From SIG469 sp964541215 (GTDB lineage Bacteria > Bacillota > Clostridia > Oscillospirales > Oscillospiraceae): a DNA stretch of 14,461 nucleotides. The notes under the pieces are model-generated. The model did no database searches. It was given only the letters and a program-made list of their open reading frames with translations, and was not told the DNA's origin. Position 1 is the first letter of the stretch; the number at the start of each line of letters is the position of its first letter. The stretch is from contig CAZIPP010000033.1 of NCBI GenBank assembly GCA_964541215.1, positions 1 through 14,461 on the forward strand. The letters run 5' to 3'. Made by a program: the position numbers and the translations under genes. This document shows positions 1 to 6,827 of this stretch, piece after piece.

Positions 1-260
1 GGAAAGGGATTTCCGCAGCTGCCAATGATGCGTATTTGCTTCGCAAATCCATGATATACGCCTTCGGCGTATGATGCAGGCTTCGCCCATGATATGTTTT
101 CTGCGAAAACATTAAGGAAAAGGACGATATCCTCGGATATCGTCCTTTAATATTTTTATAATCACGAAGTGATACCTAAAAATACCGCAGGCATACATCA
201 TTTTGCGTCAGCAAAACATCATATTTCCAAAGGAAATACTTCACTTTCCCGCTAGGGAAA
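1..260. repeat. Intergenic cluster of short hairpins with ATGAT/ATCAT linkers
   Basis: No gene is seen between 1 and 320. The stretch is a run of small inverted repeats with 3-4 nt loops: GGAAA/TTTCC (1-14), ATTTGC/GCAAAT (34-48), ATACGCC/GGCGTAT (56-72), ATGTTTTC/GAAAACAT (94-112), ATCAC/GTGAT (161-173), TTTTGC/GCAAAA (201-216), ATTTCC/GGAAAT (223-237) and TTTCCC/GGGAAA (245-260). Those left of the central hairpin (119-148) are separated by ATGAT-like linkers, those right of it by ATCAT or ACTTCA linkers, so the two flanks are roughly mirror images. The cluster may continue left of the window. It probably belongs to a dispersed repeat family of Clostridia genomes; copy number cannot be seen here. 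Confidence 0.7.
119..158 (+). terminator. Strong hairpin followed by a T-rich tract
   Basis: A perfect 14-bp inverted repeat (119-132 with 135-148, arm AAAGGACGATATCC) has a minimal loop and is followed by AATATTTTTAT. This fits an intrinsic terminator for a plus-strand gene left of the window. It is also the symmetry centre of the surrounding small-hairpin cluster, so it may be part of that repeat rather than a dedicated terminator. Confidence 0.6.
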
Positions 261-270
261 ACTTCATTGA

Positions 271-298
271 GAGTTGGTCATAGAGATATGACCAACTC
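271..298 (-). terminator. 12-bp perfect hairpin after the pseudokinase gene
   Basis: GAGTTGGTCATA (271-282) pairs with TATGACCAACTC (287-298) across a 4-nt loop, starting 22 nt beyond the stop codon of the minus-strand receptor gene. It is placed as its transcription terminator. The run of T after it on the minus strand is poor (TCAATGAAGTTTT), so termination may be weak or this may be one more element of the neighbouring hairpin cluster. Confidence 0.5.
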
Positions 299-320
299 CC
301 TTAATGTCAGGTCTTTTTGT

Positions 321-2912
321 TTACTCCATATAGAATTCTTTTGTTGCCAATATCTTTCCGTTGAAATAAATCTCCAGTGTGTAGATTCCCGGTTCTTCAG
401 GCAGGGTAGTCAAAGCATCGGTGTGGTCAAGCTCTGTCCATTCTCCGGACCAAGTGCGCTGACCTTGTGTATAGCTGACTATCTTGCCTCCGTTATTTCT
501 TATAAAGTATGCTGTAGATACTGACTTATCTTCTGATGTTTCATCATACTCGGCAGAAATAACAAGGTTTACCGACTGATTTGAGGTAAAGGTATCCATT
601 GGAGTTTCATATTCAGTATCTGTGGAAAGATACATGTATATTGATACGTTTTTGCATCCATAGTCTGTAAACTGTTCAGCATTGGCCGTTGTGAATGTAG
701 TTTCAGTGACACCGGACAGGCTGTATTGAGAAGGTGCTGATAGTTTAAAAGTATATGTTGATGCGGGATAAAGAGCTGACATTGCAATGCTGCTGCTGGT
801 AACCAGTTCGCTGAGGACTTCATCTCCAACAACACCATATTCAATTGACCATTCCTCTGGTATTATACCGTCTACCGTCCAGCTTATTGTTCCACTAAAT
901 GGGCTGTTGGAGCTGTAATCAATGGAAAGTATTTCGCATTTTCCTGTTTTGCAGCTAACGCTGGTTTGACCCGAGGTTTCATAATTGCCTGAAGGCACAA
1001 CATCGAAGGTGTATTCGGTGTCCGGAAGAAGGTTTTCCACTGTCCAGCTGTTGCCAACAACATTCATTTTTATGAAGCTTCCGTCTGAAGCCGTACAGGT
1101 AAGCTCCCAAACCTCCGGAGTATGTCCTTTTGATTTCCACGAAATATCAATTGTGGTAGGCATGTTGCTGACAGCTTCAAGTGATGACATTTCAGTATGC
1201 CAGGGAGTTTGACAGGATACGACAGTACTGCCGGAAACAAGGGTCTCAAAATCGGTGGAAAGATTGAAGGTATAGTAGTCACCGGAAATAAGTCCATCGA
1301 TTTCGATGCTGTTGCCGGTAACGTTTTTGACGACCTCACTGCCATCCACGGTGTAGGTAATGTTCCAACTTTCCGGAGCAGTACCATTTACTGTCCAGTC
1401 AAGTCTTACTGAGGTGGAAGAGAGTACCTCGGCTCTGAAATCAGCTACTGTTGTGTGGCTGATGGTTGATACTGTCGTCTTGGAAACTCCGTTCATGCGA
1501 ACATATCCCTGAGAAGGCTCAATGGTGATTTCGTACTGGGTTCCTGCAGCCAGTTCAGAAAGAACGTAACTGCTGCCGTTAACAGTATGCTCACTCTTGT
1601 TGCCGTAAGCATCTGCGCAGGTGAGATTCCAACTCTGATTATTATAACCACCGCTTTCCCATGAAACAATGATAACATCGGAGCCTGTGACTTCAGCATC
1701 TATGGAATAGACCTCAACTGTAGGCCAATACTTGAAGGCAAAGAAGCCTGCAACACAGATCACAAGGCAGACTATCAGCATTCCTATCCAGAAACTTCTG
1801 TTTGATTTTTTGGGAACTTCGGCAGATGTATTGGATATAACTGAGACGTCGTTGGAGGGAGTAAAGTTTTGCTTGAAATCTTCATCCAACTCTTCAACAG
1901 AAACATTTTTAACCGGTTCCAATTCTTCTTCAAAATCAGGCTCCCAGTCATCGTCTTCCTCAAAGTTATTAATTGGGGGGACGATAAGCTCATCCGGCAC
2001 TGTGTTGCGCAAATAGTAGTCCTTCAGAGCGTTTTTAAACTCAGTTGGAGTCTGATATCTGTCTTCGGGTTTGAACGCGCAGGCCTTGAGAATAATCTCA
2101 GATAGCTCGTAGTCTGCATACATGGGGACGGGGAGCTCCTCGCCGCTTTCTCTAAGCTGTTTTGCAGCAGAAGCCGAAGTCTTTTCGTCTTCAAAAGGTG
2201 CATGATTTGCGTTCATTATTCGATACAGCACAAGACCAAGAGAATAGATATCCATTGTGGTGTTGGGCTGACCCATAAGTCCTGTAATTTCAGGGGCTGA
2301 ATAGTCGTTGATGTAGTTCTCAGGAACATAAGAACCATTGAGACGACTTATTTCTGCGTAGCCAAAATCACCCAACATATACTGACCATAATTACTGATA
2401 AAAATATTGCTGGGCTTAAGGTTCTGATGAATAAGTCCATTTGCACGCAAATCTTCAAGCGCAGAACAAATGTCGATGCCGAGGTTTATTGCGCGAAGGT
2501 GTGTCATTGCATTGTACTTAAGGTATTTGCTGAGAGTTTCGGTATAATCCATCAGAACATAGATGTCGAAACCGGGGTATTCGGACTTTTCCAGTATCTG
2601 ATAATCCAAAGCGGTGAATATGTACTGACTGTCTTTTAAACGCTTAAGATAGGATAGTTCGTATGCCTGTTCCTTTACAACTTTCGCGATATATTCCTTA
2701 GCTTCCTTTTCGCTTGATACTGTTCCGGCATAGTACAAAGCATCAAGCTGAGCCTTGGATTTTGGATATGAATAATGCTTGAGTATGGCAAGACTTCCCA
2801 TACCGCTGCCGTCACTGCTGACAAGGTAAACGTCTGCTGAACCGTCGTTTTCGATTTTTTCGCCAATGGTCCAGTTATCAAGCAGTGGAGAAACTTTATT
2901 GAATTCTTCCAT
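321..2912 (-). CDS. Membrane receptor with Ser/Thr protein pseudokinase domain and four Fn3-like ectodomain repeats
   Basis: 863 aa; ATG preceded by GAGGAG at 2920-2925 (7-nt spacing). Residues ~14-300 have a Hanks-type kinase fold: beta-3 lysine K45, alpha-C glutamate (probably E85), DFG at 182-184, APE at 206-208, D221 and R285. Two key elements are lost. The catalytic HRD reads H162-Q163-N164 (followed by the normal LKPSN), and the glycine loop (residues 20-29, IENDGSADVY) carries E, D and A where the three glycines should be. It therefore probably binds nucleotide weakly or not at all and is unlikely to transfer phosphate. An acidic linker (~316-345) leads to one membrane segment (~374-394). 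The outside part has four Fn3-like units of ~87 residues, each with a Trp pair exactly ten apart (418/428, 506/516, 592/602, 678/688), and an unrecognised C-terminal domain (~745-863). Topology resembles PknB-type receptors with Fn3 in place of PASTA repeats. It is transcribed divergently from the TPR gene. The kinase fold is certain; loss of activity is inferred. Confidence 0.9.
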   Translation of the reverse strand: MEEFNKVSPLLDNWTIGEKIENDGSADVYLVSSDGSGMGSLAILKHYSYPKSKAQLDALYYAGTVSSEKEAKEYIAKVVKEQAYELSYLKRLKDSQYIFTALDYQILEKSEYPGFDIYVLMDYTETLSKYLKYNAMTHLRAINLGIDICSALEDLRANGLIHQNLKPSNIFISNYGQYMLGDFGYAEISRLNGSYVPENYINDYSAPEITGLMGQPNTTMDIYSLGLVLYRIMNANHAPFEDEKTSASAAKQLRESGEELPVPMYADYELSEIILKACAFKPEDRYQTPTEFKNALKDYYLRNTVPDELIVPPINNFEEDDDWEPDFEEELEPVKNVSVEELDEDFKQNFTPSNDVSVISNTSAEVPKKSNRSFWIGMLIVCLVICVAGFFAFKYWPTVEVYSIDAEVTGSDVIIVSWESGGYNNQSWNLTCADAYGNKSEHTVNGSSYVLSELAAGTQYEITIEPSQGYVRMNGVSKTTVSTISHTTVADFRAEVLSSTSVRLDWTVNGTAPESWNITYTVDGSEVVKNVTGNSIEIDGLISGDYYTFNLSTDFETLVSGSTVVSCQTPWHTEMSSLEAVSNMPTTIDISWKSKGHTPEVWELTCTASDGSFIKMNVVGNSWTVENLLPDTEYTFDVVPSGNYETSGQTSVSCKTGKCEILSIDYSSNSPFSGTISWTVDGIIPEEWSIEYGVVGDEVLSELVTSSSIAMSALYPASTYTFKLSAPSQYSLSGVTETTFTTANAEQFTDYGCKNVSIYMYLSTDTEYETPMDTFTSNQSVNLVISAEYDETSEDKSVSTAYFIRNNGGKIVSYTQGQRTWSGEWTELDHTDALTTLPEEPGIYTLEIYFNGKILATKEFYME

Positions 2913-2942
2913 GAAGGAACTCCTCTACATATAATTCATTTT

Positions 2943-2971
2943 ATTGTACGCCAAATAGGAGGAAAAAGCAA
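2943..2971 (-). promoter_or_regulatory. Candidate sigma-A promoter of the pseudokinase gene
   Basis: Read on the minus strand: TTGCTT (2966-2971), 17-bp spacer, TACAAT (2943-2948), then 18 nt before GAGGAG. It lies back to back with the stronger promoter of the divergent TPR gene; the two -35 boxes are separated by only 13 bp (2972-2984). Only moderate match to consensus. Confidence 0.5.
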
Positions 2972-2984
2972 GTATTTCGCATTT

Positions 2985-3013
2985 TTGACAGTGCTTATGA
3001 TATCTGATATAAT
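2985..3013 (+). promoter_or_regulatory. Consensus sigma-A promoter of the TPR gene
   Basis: TTGACA (2985-2990), exactly 17 bp, TATAAT (3008-3013), with TGA just before the -10 (an extended -10). Both hexamers are perfect. The gene's AAGGAA ribosome site follows at 3031-3036 and ATG at 3045, giving a short leader. Confidence 0.85.
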
Positions 3014-3044
3014 CAAAAAATAAAATAATTAAGGAACTGGTTAG

Positions 3045-4184
3045 ATGAAAAGCTTTGACTTAAAACCGCTGATAGAGCAGTTTAATGAATATATATTAGA
3101 GAACGGGAGCGAATCCGATGCGGTTGGCGCAAGAAAGGAGTTTGGCGAACTGATAAAAAATATCTTTTCACCATTTGGCTATGCTAAAGCGACAAAGGAT
3201 CAGCTTGCCCAGCGTAAGAAGCAGCATGACAGCTTTATTTTGATTTGTGATGCTCTTAGAGCGTCCGAAAATGAGAGTACATATATGATAGAGGCGCTGG
3301 CGCTGGCAGGTCGTGCCAATACTGAACAGGCTTTGGGAGATTTGGAGTCGGCGATCAGAGATTTTAGACGGAGTGCTGATGTTGCCGCAGGATACAATGG
3401 CGGTGAAGAAGTTCGTATTTCCGGAGTGCTCAGCTTGGCAAATCTTTATGGCAGAGTTAAGAAGCATGACAGCAGTATCGTGTGTTTCAGTGAAGCATTA
3501 AAAATTGCATCGAGACTGAGTGGAACTGACGGGCAGATAAAGGTAATGGCCATTCTGGCAGACAGAGGAAGCGCATATTGCCGTTTGAGAAAGCTTCAGG
3601 ACGCTTGTGACGATTTTAATAAGTCAATTGAGATTTATAACTCTATTGATGTTAGAAACGATAAAACAAAAAGAATATTGCTCAAATGCCTGGCAAATAG
3701 ATCCGGTATCCTTGTAAATATGCAGCGGTTTGAAGAAGCAAGACAGGATGGTCTGAAGGCTGTGGAGATAGAAGGTGAAACTTTTTCTTCCACAACTCCT
3801 GTTGCATTGACAAACCTTGCGGCAGCTTGTAAATGTCTTGGCTACTTTGATGAGGCAGAGAAGTATTATACGAGAGTTATAATGATCAAGAAGGTGTCGG
3901 GTGCTATCAAAACGCCTTCCGGACGCATTGACCTTGCAACTATGCTTATGGGCAGGGGAGAAGTCCTGCTAAAAAATGAGAAATATGATGATGCAAAAAA
4001 TGATTTATCTGAATCGGTAGCGTTATTCAATGATCTCATGGAAAAACACGAAGAAGTTGTTAAGCCAAGGCTTGTTGGAGCTCTTAATCTCAGATCGCAG
4101 GTAAATAGAAAGCTGGGCGATGAACAGGCCGCAGAAAAAGATTTGTCTATCGCAGAAAAATTGACAGGTAAAGCCCTTGACTAA
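3045..4184 (+). CDS. Cytosolic tetratricopeptide-repeat protein
   Basis: 379 aa, no signal peptide and no membrane segment. Start ATG has AAGGAA at 3031-3036 (8-nt spacing). From about residue 84 onward it is built of helical pairs with TPR spacing and the usual small/aromatic positions; about seven units can be placed (roughly 84-117, 128-158, 169-200, 215-245, 254-284, 297-330, 345-375). Examples are the unit ending DACDDFNKSIEIYNS (186-200) and FDEAEKYYTRVI (268-279). The N-terminal ~80 residues are helical but not recognisable as TPR. TPR arrays are protein-binding scaffolds, so a partner is expected; the divergent pseudokinase receptor and the downstream zinc-ribbon receptor are candidates by position only. 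It is driven by a perfect consensus promoter, so it is probably well expressed. The exact role is unknown. Confidence 0.85.
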   Translation: MKSFDLKPLIEQFNEYILENGSESDAVGARKEFGELIKNIFSPFGYAKATKDQLAQRKKQHDSFILICDALRASENESTYMIEALALAGRANTEQALGDLESAIRDFRRSADVAAGYNGGEEVRISGVLSLANLYGRVKKHDSSIVCFSEALKIASRLSGTDGQIKVMAILADRGSAYCRLRKLQDACDDFNKSIEIYNSIDVRNDKTKRILLKCLANRSGILVNMQRFEEARQDGLKAVEIEGETFSSTTPVALTNLAAACKCLGYFDEAEKYYTRVIMIKKVSGAIKTPSGRIDLATMLMGRGEVLLKNEKYDDAKNDLSESVALFNDLMEKHEEVVKPRLVGALNLRSQVNRKLGDEQAAEKDLSIAEKLTGKALD

Positions 4185-4206
4185 CATGGGTTACATAATG
4201 TAAAAT
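4177..4206 (+). promoter_or_regulatory. Candidate promoter with overlapping 13-bp dyad upstream of the zinc-ribbon gene
   Basis: TTGACT (4177-4182, inside the end of the TPR gene), 18-bp spacer, TAAAAT (4201-4206). A perfect palindrome TTACAT-A-ATGTAA (4191-4203) overlaps the spacer and the -10 box, where a repressor would block polymerase. Both calls come from pattern matching alone. The downstream gene could also be read from the TPR promoter, as no terminator is seen between them. Confidence 0.4.
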
Positions 4207-4260
4207 AAATTCGGTATACATAAAGTACCATTATTATTAACTGGATTGTGAGGGATGGCA

Positions 4261-5586
4261 ATGGACAACGAAAAAGTATATTGCACCTTTTGCGGAGAAG
4301 AATACTCGGCAGAGCTTAGTCGATGCCCCGAGTGCGGTGAAAAAAATAAAAATGTAATGAAGAAGTCGGCTGTAGTCGAGAATCCTTTTGTTGAAAACGA
4401 TTACGACGAAGAGGAAGAAGATATCGAATACAGCGACAACGCTGATAGAATCCCTATCTGGCTTAAATCGGTTATCCTTGTTGTAGCTGGCATAGCTATT
4501 ATTATCGCTGCTGTGTTTATGCTCTATCGTCTCGGCATGATAAACTTTGGCGGATCAGATCAGAATGAACCGCAGACCAGTGTATCGCTGCCGGTTGAGG
4601 AAAATGATCCCATGGCCGAAGTTGGAAACAGTTCTTCTTCTGAAGTGTCAGTTTCTCCGTCTATGGTCATTAGCGACCCTCAGCAGCCCGATGTTTCTGA
4701 GCCTGTGATCTCAAGTCCTTCTCCTGATGAGATACCTGCTGTGCCTGATGAACCAATCGAACCTGATGTATCTGAAACACCTGCTATTGAAGACCCTGTC
4801 ATTGAAACTCCCGCTGTTCAATGCACGTCTATGACGATCAACCGTACTGATATCACTTTCTTCAGTCGCGGTGAGGTTTGGAACTTCAATGTTATGACAG
4901 AACCTTCTTCTGCAGCAGACTATGTAGAGTGGTCCAGCTCAGATCCCAAGGTTGTTAAAGTTGACTCCAACGGCAGCGCTACTGCTGTAAATGGCGGTAC
5001 AGCCTATGTTACAGCTACTTGCGGCGATCAGACCGTTTCCTGCATTGTAAGATGCAGCTTTGAGGTGGGTGAATACCTTACCATGTCTACTGAGGATATC
5101 ACCATGACTTCTGTTGGTGAGACAGCAACACTCAGTGTTCAGGATATCTCTTCTTCTGAATCTGCTCAGCTTGTCTGGAGCAGCAGTGATGAGATGGTTG
5201 CGACTGTTAATGACAACGGTGTAGTTACTGCGGTAAGTAAAGGTACTGCTACCATTAAAGCCAATCTTGACGGTGTCTTGGCAGAGTGTGTTGTTAGAGT
5301 AAATATTCCCAGCATTACCGCTGAAGATGGCAGCGAGATAACTGTCACCTTGAACCATACAGACGTTACACTGTTTACTGTTGGTGAGCAGGTTGCCCTG
5401 AAGGTTGAAACCAGCGACTCTTCTTCGATAGATACATCAAGTCTTACTTGGATCAGCAAGAACGAGTCTGTTGCGACTGTCGATTCCACAGGTCTTGTCA
5501 AAGCTGCCGGCAGCGGAACAACTACTGTTTATACTACTGTTGGTGGCGAGACAGTTAGCTGTATTATCCGTGTAAGTTTGCAGTAA
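4261..5586 (+). CDS. Zinc-ribbon, single-pass membrane protein with three Big_2 Ig-like extracellular domains
   Basis: 441 aa from ATG 4261, chosen because GAGGG (4250-4254) lies 6 nt upstream; the in-frame ATG at 4255 directly abuts that site. Residues 8-25 are a zinc ribbon (C8-x2-C11, C22-x2-C25). An acidic stretch (~48-60) leads to one membrane segment (~69-90), then a long Pro/Ser/Glu-rich spacer (~100-187), likely wall-spanning. Three bacterial Ig-like (Big_2) domains follow (~188-267, 271-349, 359-441), each with the typical WSSSD..V..V...G...A...GTA core. The expected topology is zinc ribbon inside, Ig domains outside. This mirrors the pseudokinase receptor (cytosolic module, one membrane pass, Ig-fold repeats), suggesting the two act at the same surface. 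No enzyme domain is present; the role is probably sensing, scaffolding or adhesion. Cysteines occur in the domain edges (C188, C254, C261, C265, C343, C434), but disulfides cannot be judged. Confidence 0.85.
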   Translation: MDNEKVYCTFCGEEYSAELSRCPECGEKNKNVMKKSAVVENPFVENDYDEEEEDIEYSDNADRIPIWLKSVILVVAGIAIIIAAVFMLYRLGMINFGGSDQNEPQTSVSLPVEENDPMAEVGNSSSSEVSVSPSMVISDPQQPDVSEPVISSPSPDEIPAVPDEPIEPDVSETPAIEDPVIETPAVQCTSMTINRTDITFFSRGEVWNFNVMTEPSSAADYVEWSSSDPKVVKVDSNGSATAVNGGTAYVTATCGDQTVSCIVRCSFEVGEYLTMSTEDITMTSVGETATLSVQDISSSESAQLVWSSSDEMVATVNDNGVVTAVSKGTATIKANLDGVLAECVVRVNIPSITAEDGSEITVTLNHTDVTLFTVGEQVALKVETSDSSSIDTSSLTWISKNESVATVDSTGLVKAAGSGTTTVYTTVGGETVSCIIRVSLQ

Positions 5587-5600
5587 ATTGAATACTTAAG

Positions 5601-5802
5601 GGGCTGTAAAAAAATTCGCAGCGTCATTCTGAGAGCAGCTTGCTGCTCGTGAGAATCCGTTAATTCTGCTAATTGCAGAGCAATTCAAACGGATTCAAAA
5701 GATGCAGCTCGTCTGCATCTTTGACCGGTCAGCTGTGCTGACCGCGTGCCACTTGCCATCTTCGATGGCTCGCAATGACAGATCGGAGTTTTTTTACAGC
5801 CC
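5601..5802. mobile_element. MITE-like palindromic element with perfect 14-bp terminal inverted repeats
   Basis: 202 bp bounded by GGGCTGTAAAAAAA (5601-5614) and its exact reverse complement (5789-5802). Subterminal GTCATTCTGAG (5623-5633) is matched by GTCATTGCGAG read inward from the right end (5769-5779). Inside are nested hairpins: GAGCAGC/GCTGCTC (5633-5648), GAATCCGTT with AACGGATTC (5653-5661, 5688-5696), AGATGCAG/CTGCATCT (5700-5720), GGTCAGC/GCTGACC (5727-5743) and GCCATC/GATGGC (5755-5769). No transposase is encoded, so it would move in trans. No clear target-site duplication could be assigned. Sitting 14 bp after the zinc-ribbon gene, it may also end that transcript. Family assignment is not attempted. 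Confidence 0.75.
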
Positions 5803-5818
5803 TTTTTTAGTTTGTCTA

Positions 5819-5852
5819 TTGACAGATAATATTATACAATATATAATATTAT
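5819..5852 (+). promoter_or_regulatory. Consensus promoter with 27-bp operator-like dyad, padR operon
   Basis: TTGACA (5819-5824), 17 bp, TATAAT (5842-5847): both boxes perfect. A dyad with 11-bp arms, ATAATATTATA (5826-5836) and TATAATATTAT (5842-5852) around a 5-bp centre, covers the spacer and the -10. Such a site fits a dimeric winged-helix repressor blocking polymerase, so autorepression by the PadR protein encoded next is a reasonable inference. The very AT-rich context could yield dyads by chance. Confidence 0.75.
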
Positions 5853-5878
5853 TAACAATAAAGCATGGAGGTGGTTAT

Positions 5879-6205
5879 TTGGCTTTTGCAATAAGTACCC
5901 AGCTTTTGGAAGCCCTTGTACTTTCTGTATGCGCAAGAGAAGATACATATGGCTACAGGATAACTCAAAACATCAGAGAAGCAATTGAGATCTCCGAATC
6001 AACGCTGTACCCCGTTCTTAGGAGACTTCAAAAAGAGGGAAAACTGACTACTTACGATAAAGAACATAACGGCAGAAACAGAAGATATTATGCAATAACA
6101 GATGATGGTATAAATCAACTGGCTGCTTACAAATCTGATTGGGAGAGTCATAAAAAGGGTATAGACTTTGTGCTTAACGGGGGTGTGGATTTTGAAAAGT
6201 CATGA
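5879..6205 (+). CDS. PadR-family transcriptional regulator
   Basis: 108 aa from a TTG start at 5879, chosen because GGAGGTGG (5867-5874) sits at ideal distance and the resulting size is normal for small PadR proteins; the longer reading frame upstream runs into the MITE. The sequence shows the PadR winged helix: LEALVLSVCAREDTYGYRI (first helices), SESTLYPVLRRLQKEG (recognition helix, with the near-invariant TLYP.L..L) and the wing region ending RRYYAITDDG, then a short C-terminal dimerisation helix. PadR proteins act as dimeric repressors, often of their own operon. Here the gene heads PadR-DUF1700-small membrane peptide-PspC; its end overlaps the next gene by 14 nt, so they are translationally coupled. 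The inducing signal is unknown but likely concerns the membrane or envelope. Confidence 0.92.
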   Translation: MAFAISTQLLEALVLSVCAREDTYGYRITQNIREAIEISESTLYPVLRRLQKEGKLTTYDKEHNGRNRRYYAITDDGINQLAAYKSDWESHKKGIDFVLNGGVDFEKS

Positions 6206-6827
6206 GTTCATTGATAAACTCAGTAAGGAGCTTGAAGTTCTTCCTGAAGAGGAAAGACAGATGGCTATAAGCTATTATGAGGAATACTTTTCCGAGGCTG
6301 CTGATGAAGAACGGGCAGTTATAAAGCTTGGTACTCCGGAAGCTGTGGCAAAGAATATAATCAATGAGTATAACAGTCAGACTTCCGAAAGCAACGTAAA
6401 TAAAAATGTTAAGGTAAAACATAAACTGAGCGATACAAATAAGATACTTCTTGTCATTATACTTGTCCTGCTCAGTCCGGTCATTATACCTCTTGCGGGA
6501 GGAGCCATAGCAGTTGTTGCCGGGATTTTATGTGCAGTGCTTGGTGTGTTTATTGCCGTAGCAGCTGTCGTGCTTGCCCTGATGCTTTCGGGTTATGCGG
6601 TTGCCATTGCTGGTGTTGCCCTTGCAGTTATCAGTGTTTTTGCTTTTGTTTCAATTTCGATGGCTGATGGCTTGTTCATTCTCGGCACTGGGATCGTACT
6701 CTTTGCGGTTGGGTTGGTTTTTGGGATATTAATGACATGGGCATCAGTCAAAGTGATTCCTGGACTGATAAGCTGGTTTGTGGATCTTTGCAAGTTACCG
6801 TTTAAAAGGAGGAAGAATGCAGTATGA
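6192..6827 (+). CDS. DUF1700 (HAAS-domain) multi-pass membrane protein
   Basis: 211 aa from TTG 6192, preceded by GGGGG (6179-6183) at 8 nt; the resulting start, MKSHEFIDKLSKELEVLPEE, fits the family. TTG 6168 and GTG 6183 are alternatives but add residues unlike the family. Residues ~1-65 form the helical HAAS/DUF1700 domain, with the hallmark LPEEERQ...YYEEYF followed by a second helix with KLGTPEAVAKNII. A basic linker leads to several hydrophobic segments (~85-190) and a basic tail (KRRKNAV). The family is known to pair with PadR regulators and is thought to carry a membrane signal to them. Start overlaps padR by 14 nt; its stop overlaps the next ATG (ATGA), so the operon is tightly coupled. 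Confidence 0.88.
   Translation: MKSHEFIDKLSKELEVLPEEERQMAISYYEEYFSEAADEERAVIKLGTPEAVAKNIINEYNSQTSESNVNKNVKVKHKLSDTNKILLVIILVLLSPVIIPLAGGAIAVVAGILCAVLGVFIAVAAVVLALMLSGYAVAIAGVALAVISVFAFVSISMADGLFILGTGIVLFAVGLVFGILMTWASVKVIPGLISWFVDLCKLPFKRRKNAV

Noticed and set aside
1..260. CRISPR array
   Set aside because: The repeated units are short hairpins with differing stems and no constant direct repeat of 24-37 bp or regular spacer length.
5702..5878. Longer start for the PadR gene at 5702
   Set aside because: It would begin inside the MITE and cross the consensus promoter; the TTG at 5879 has an ideal ribosome site and gives normal PadR length.
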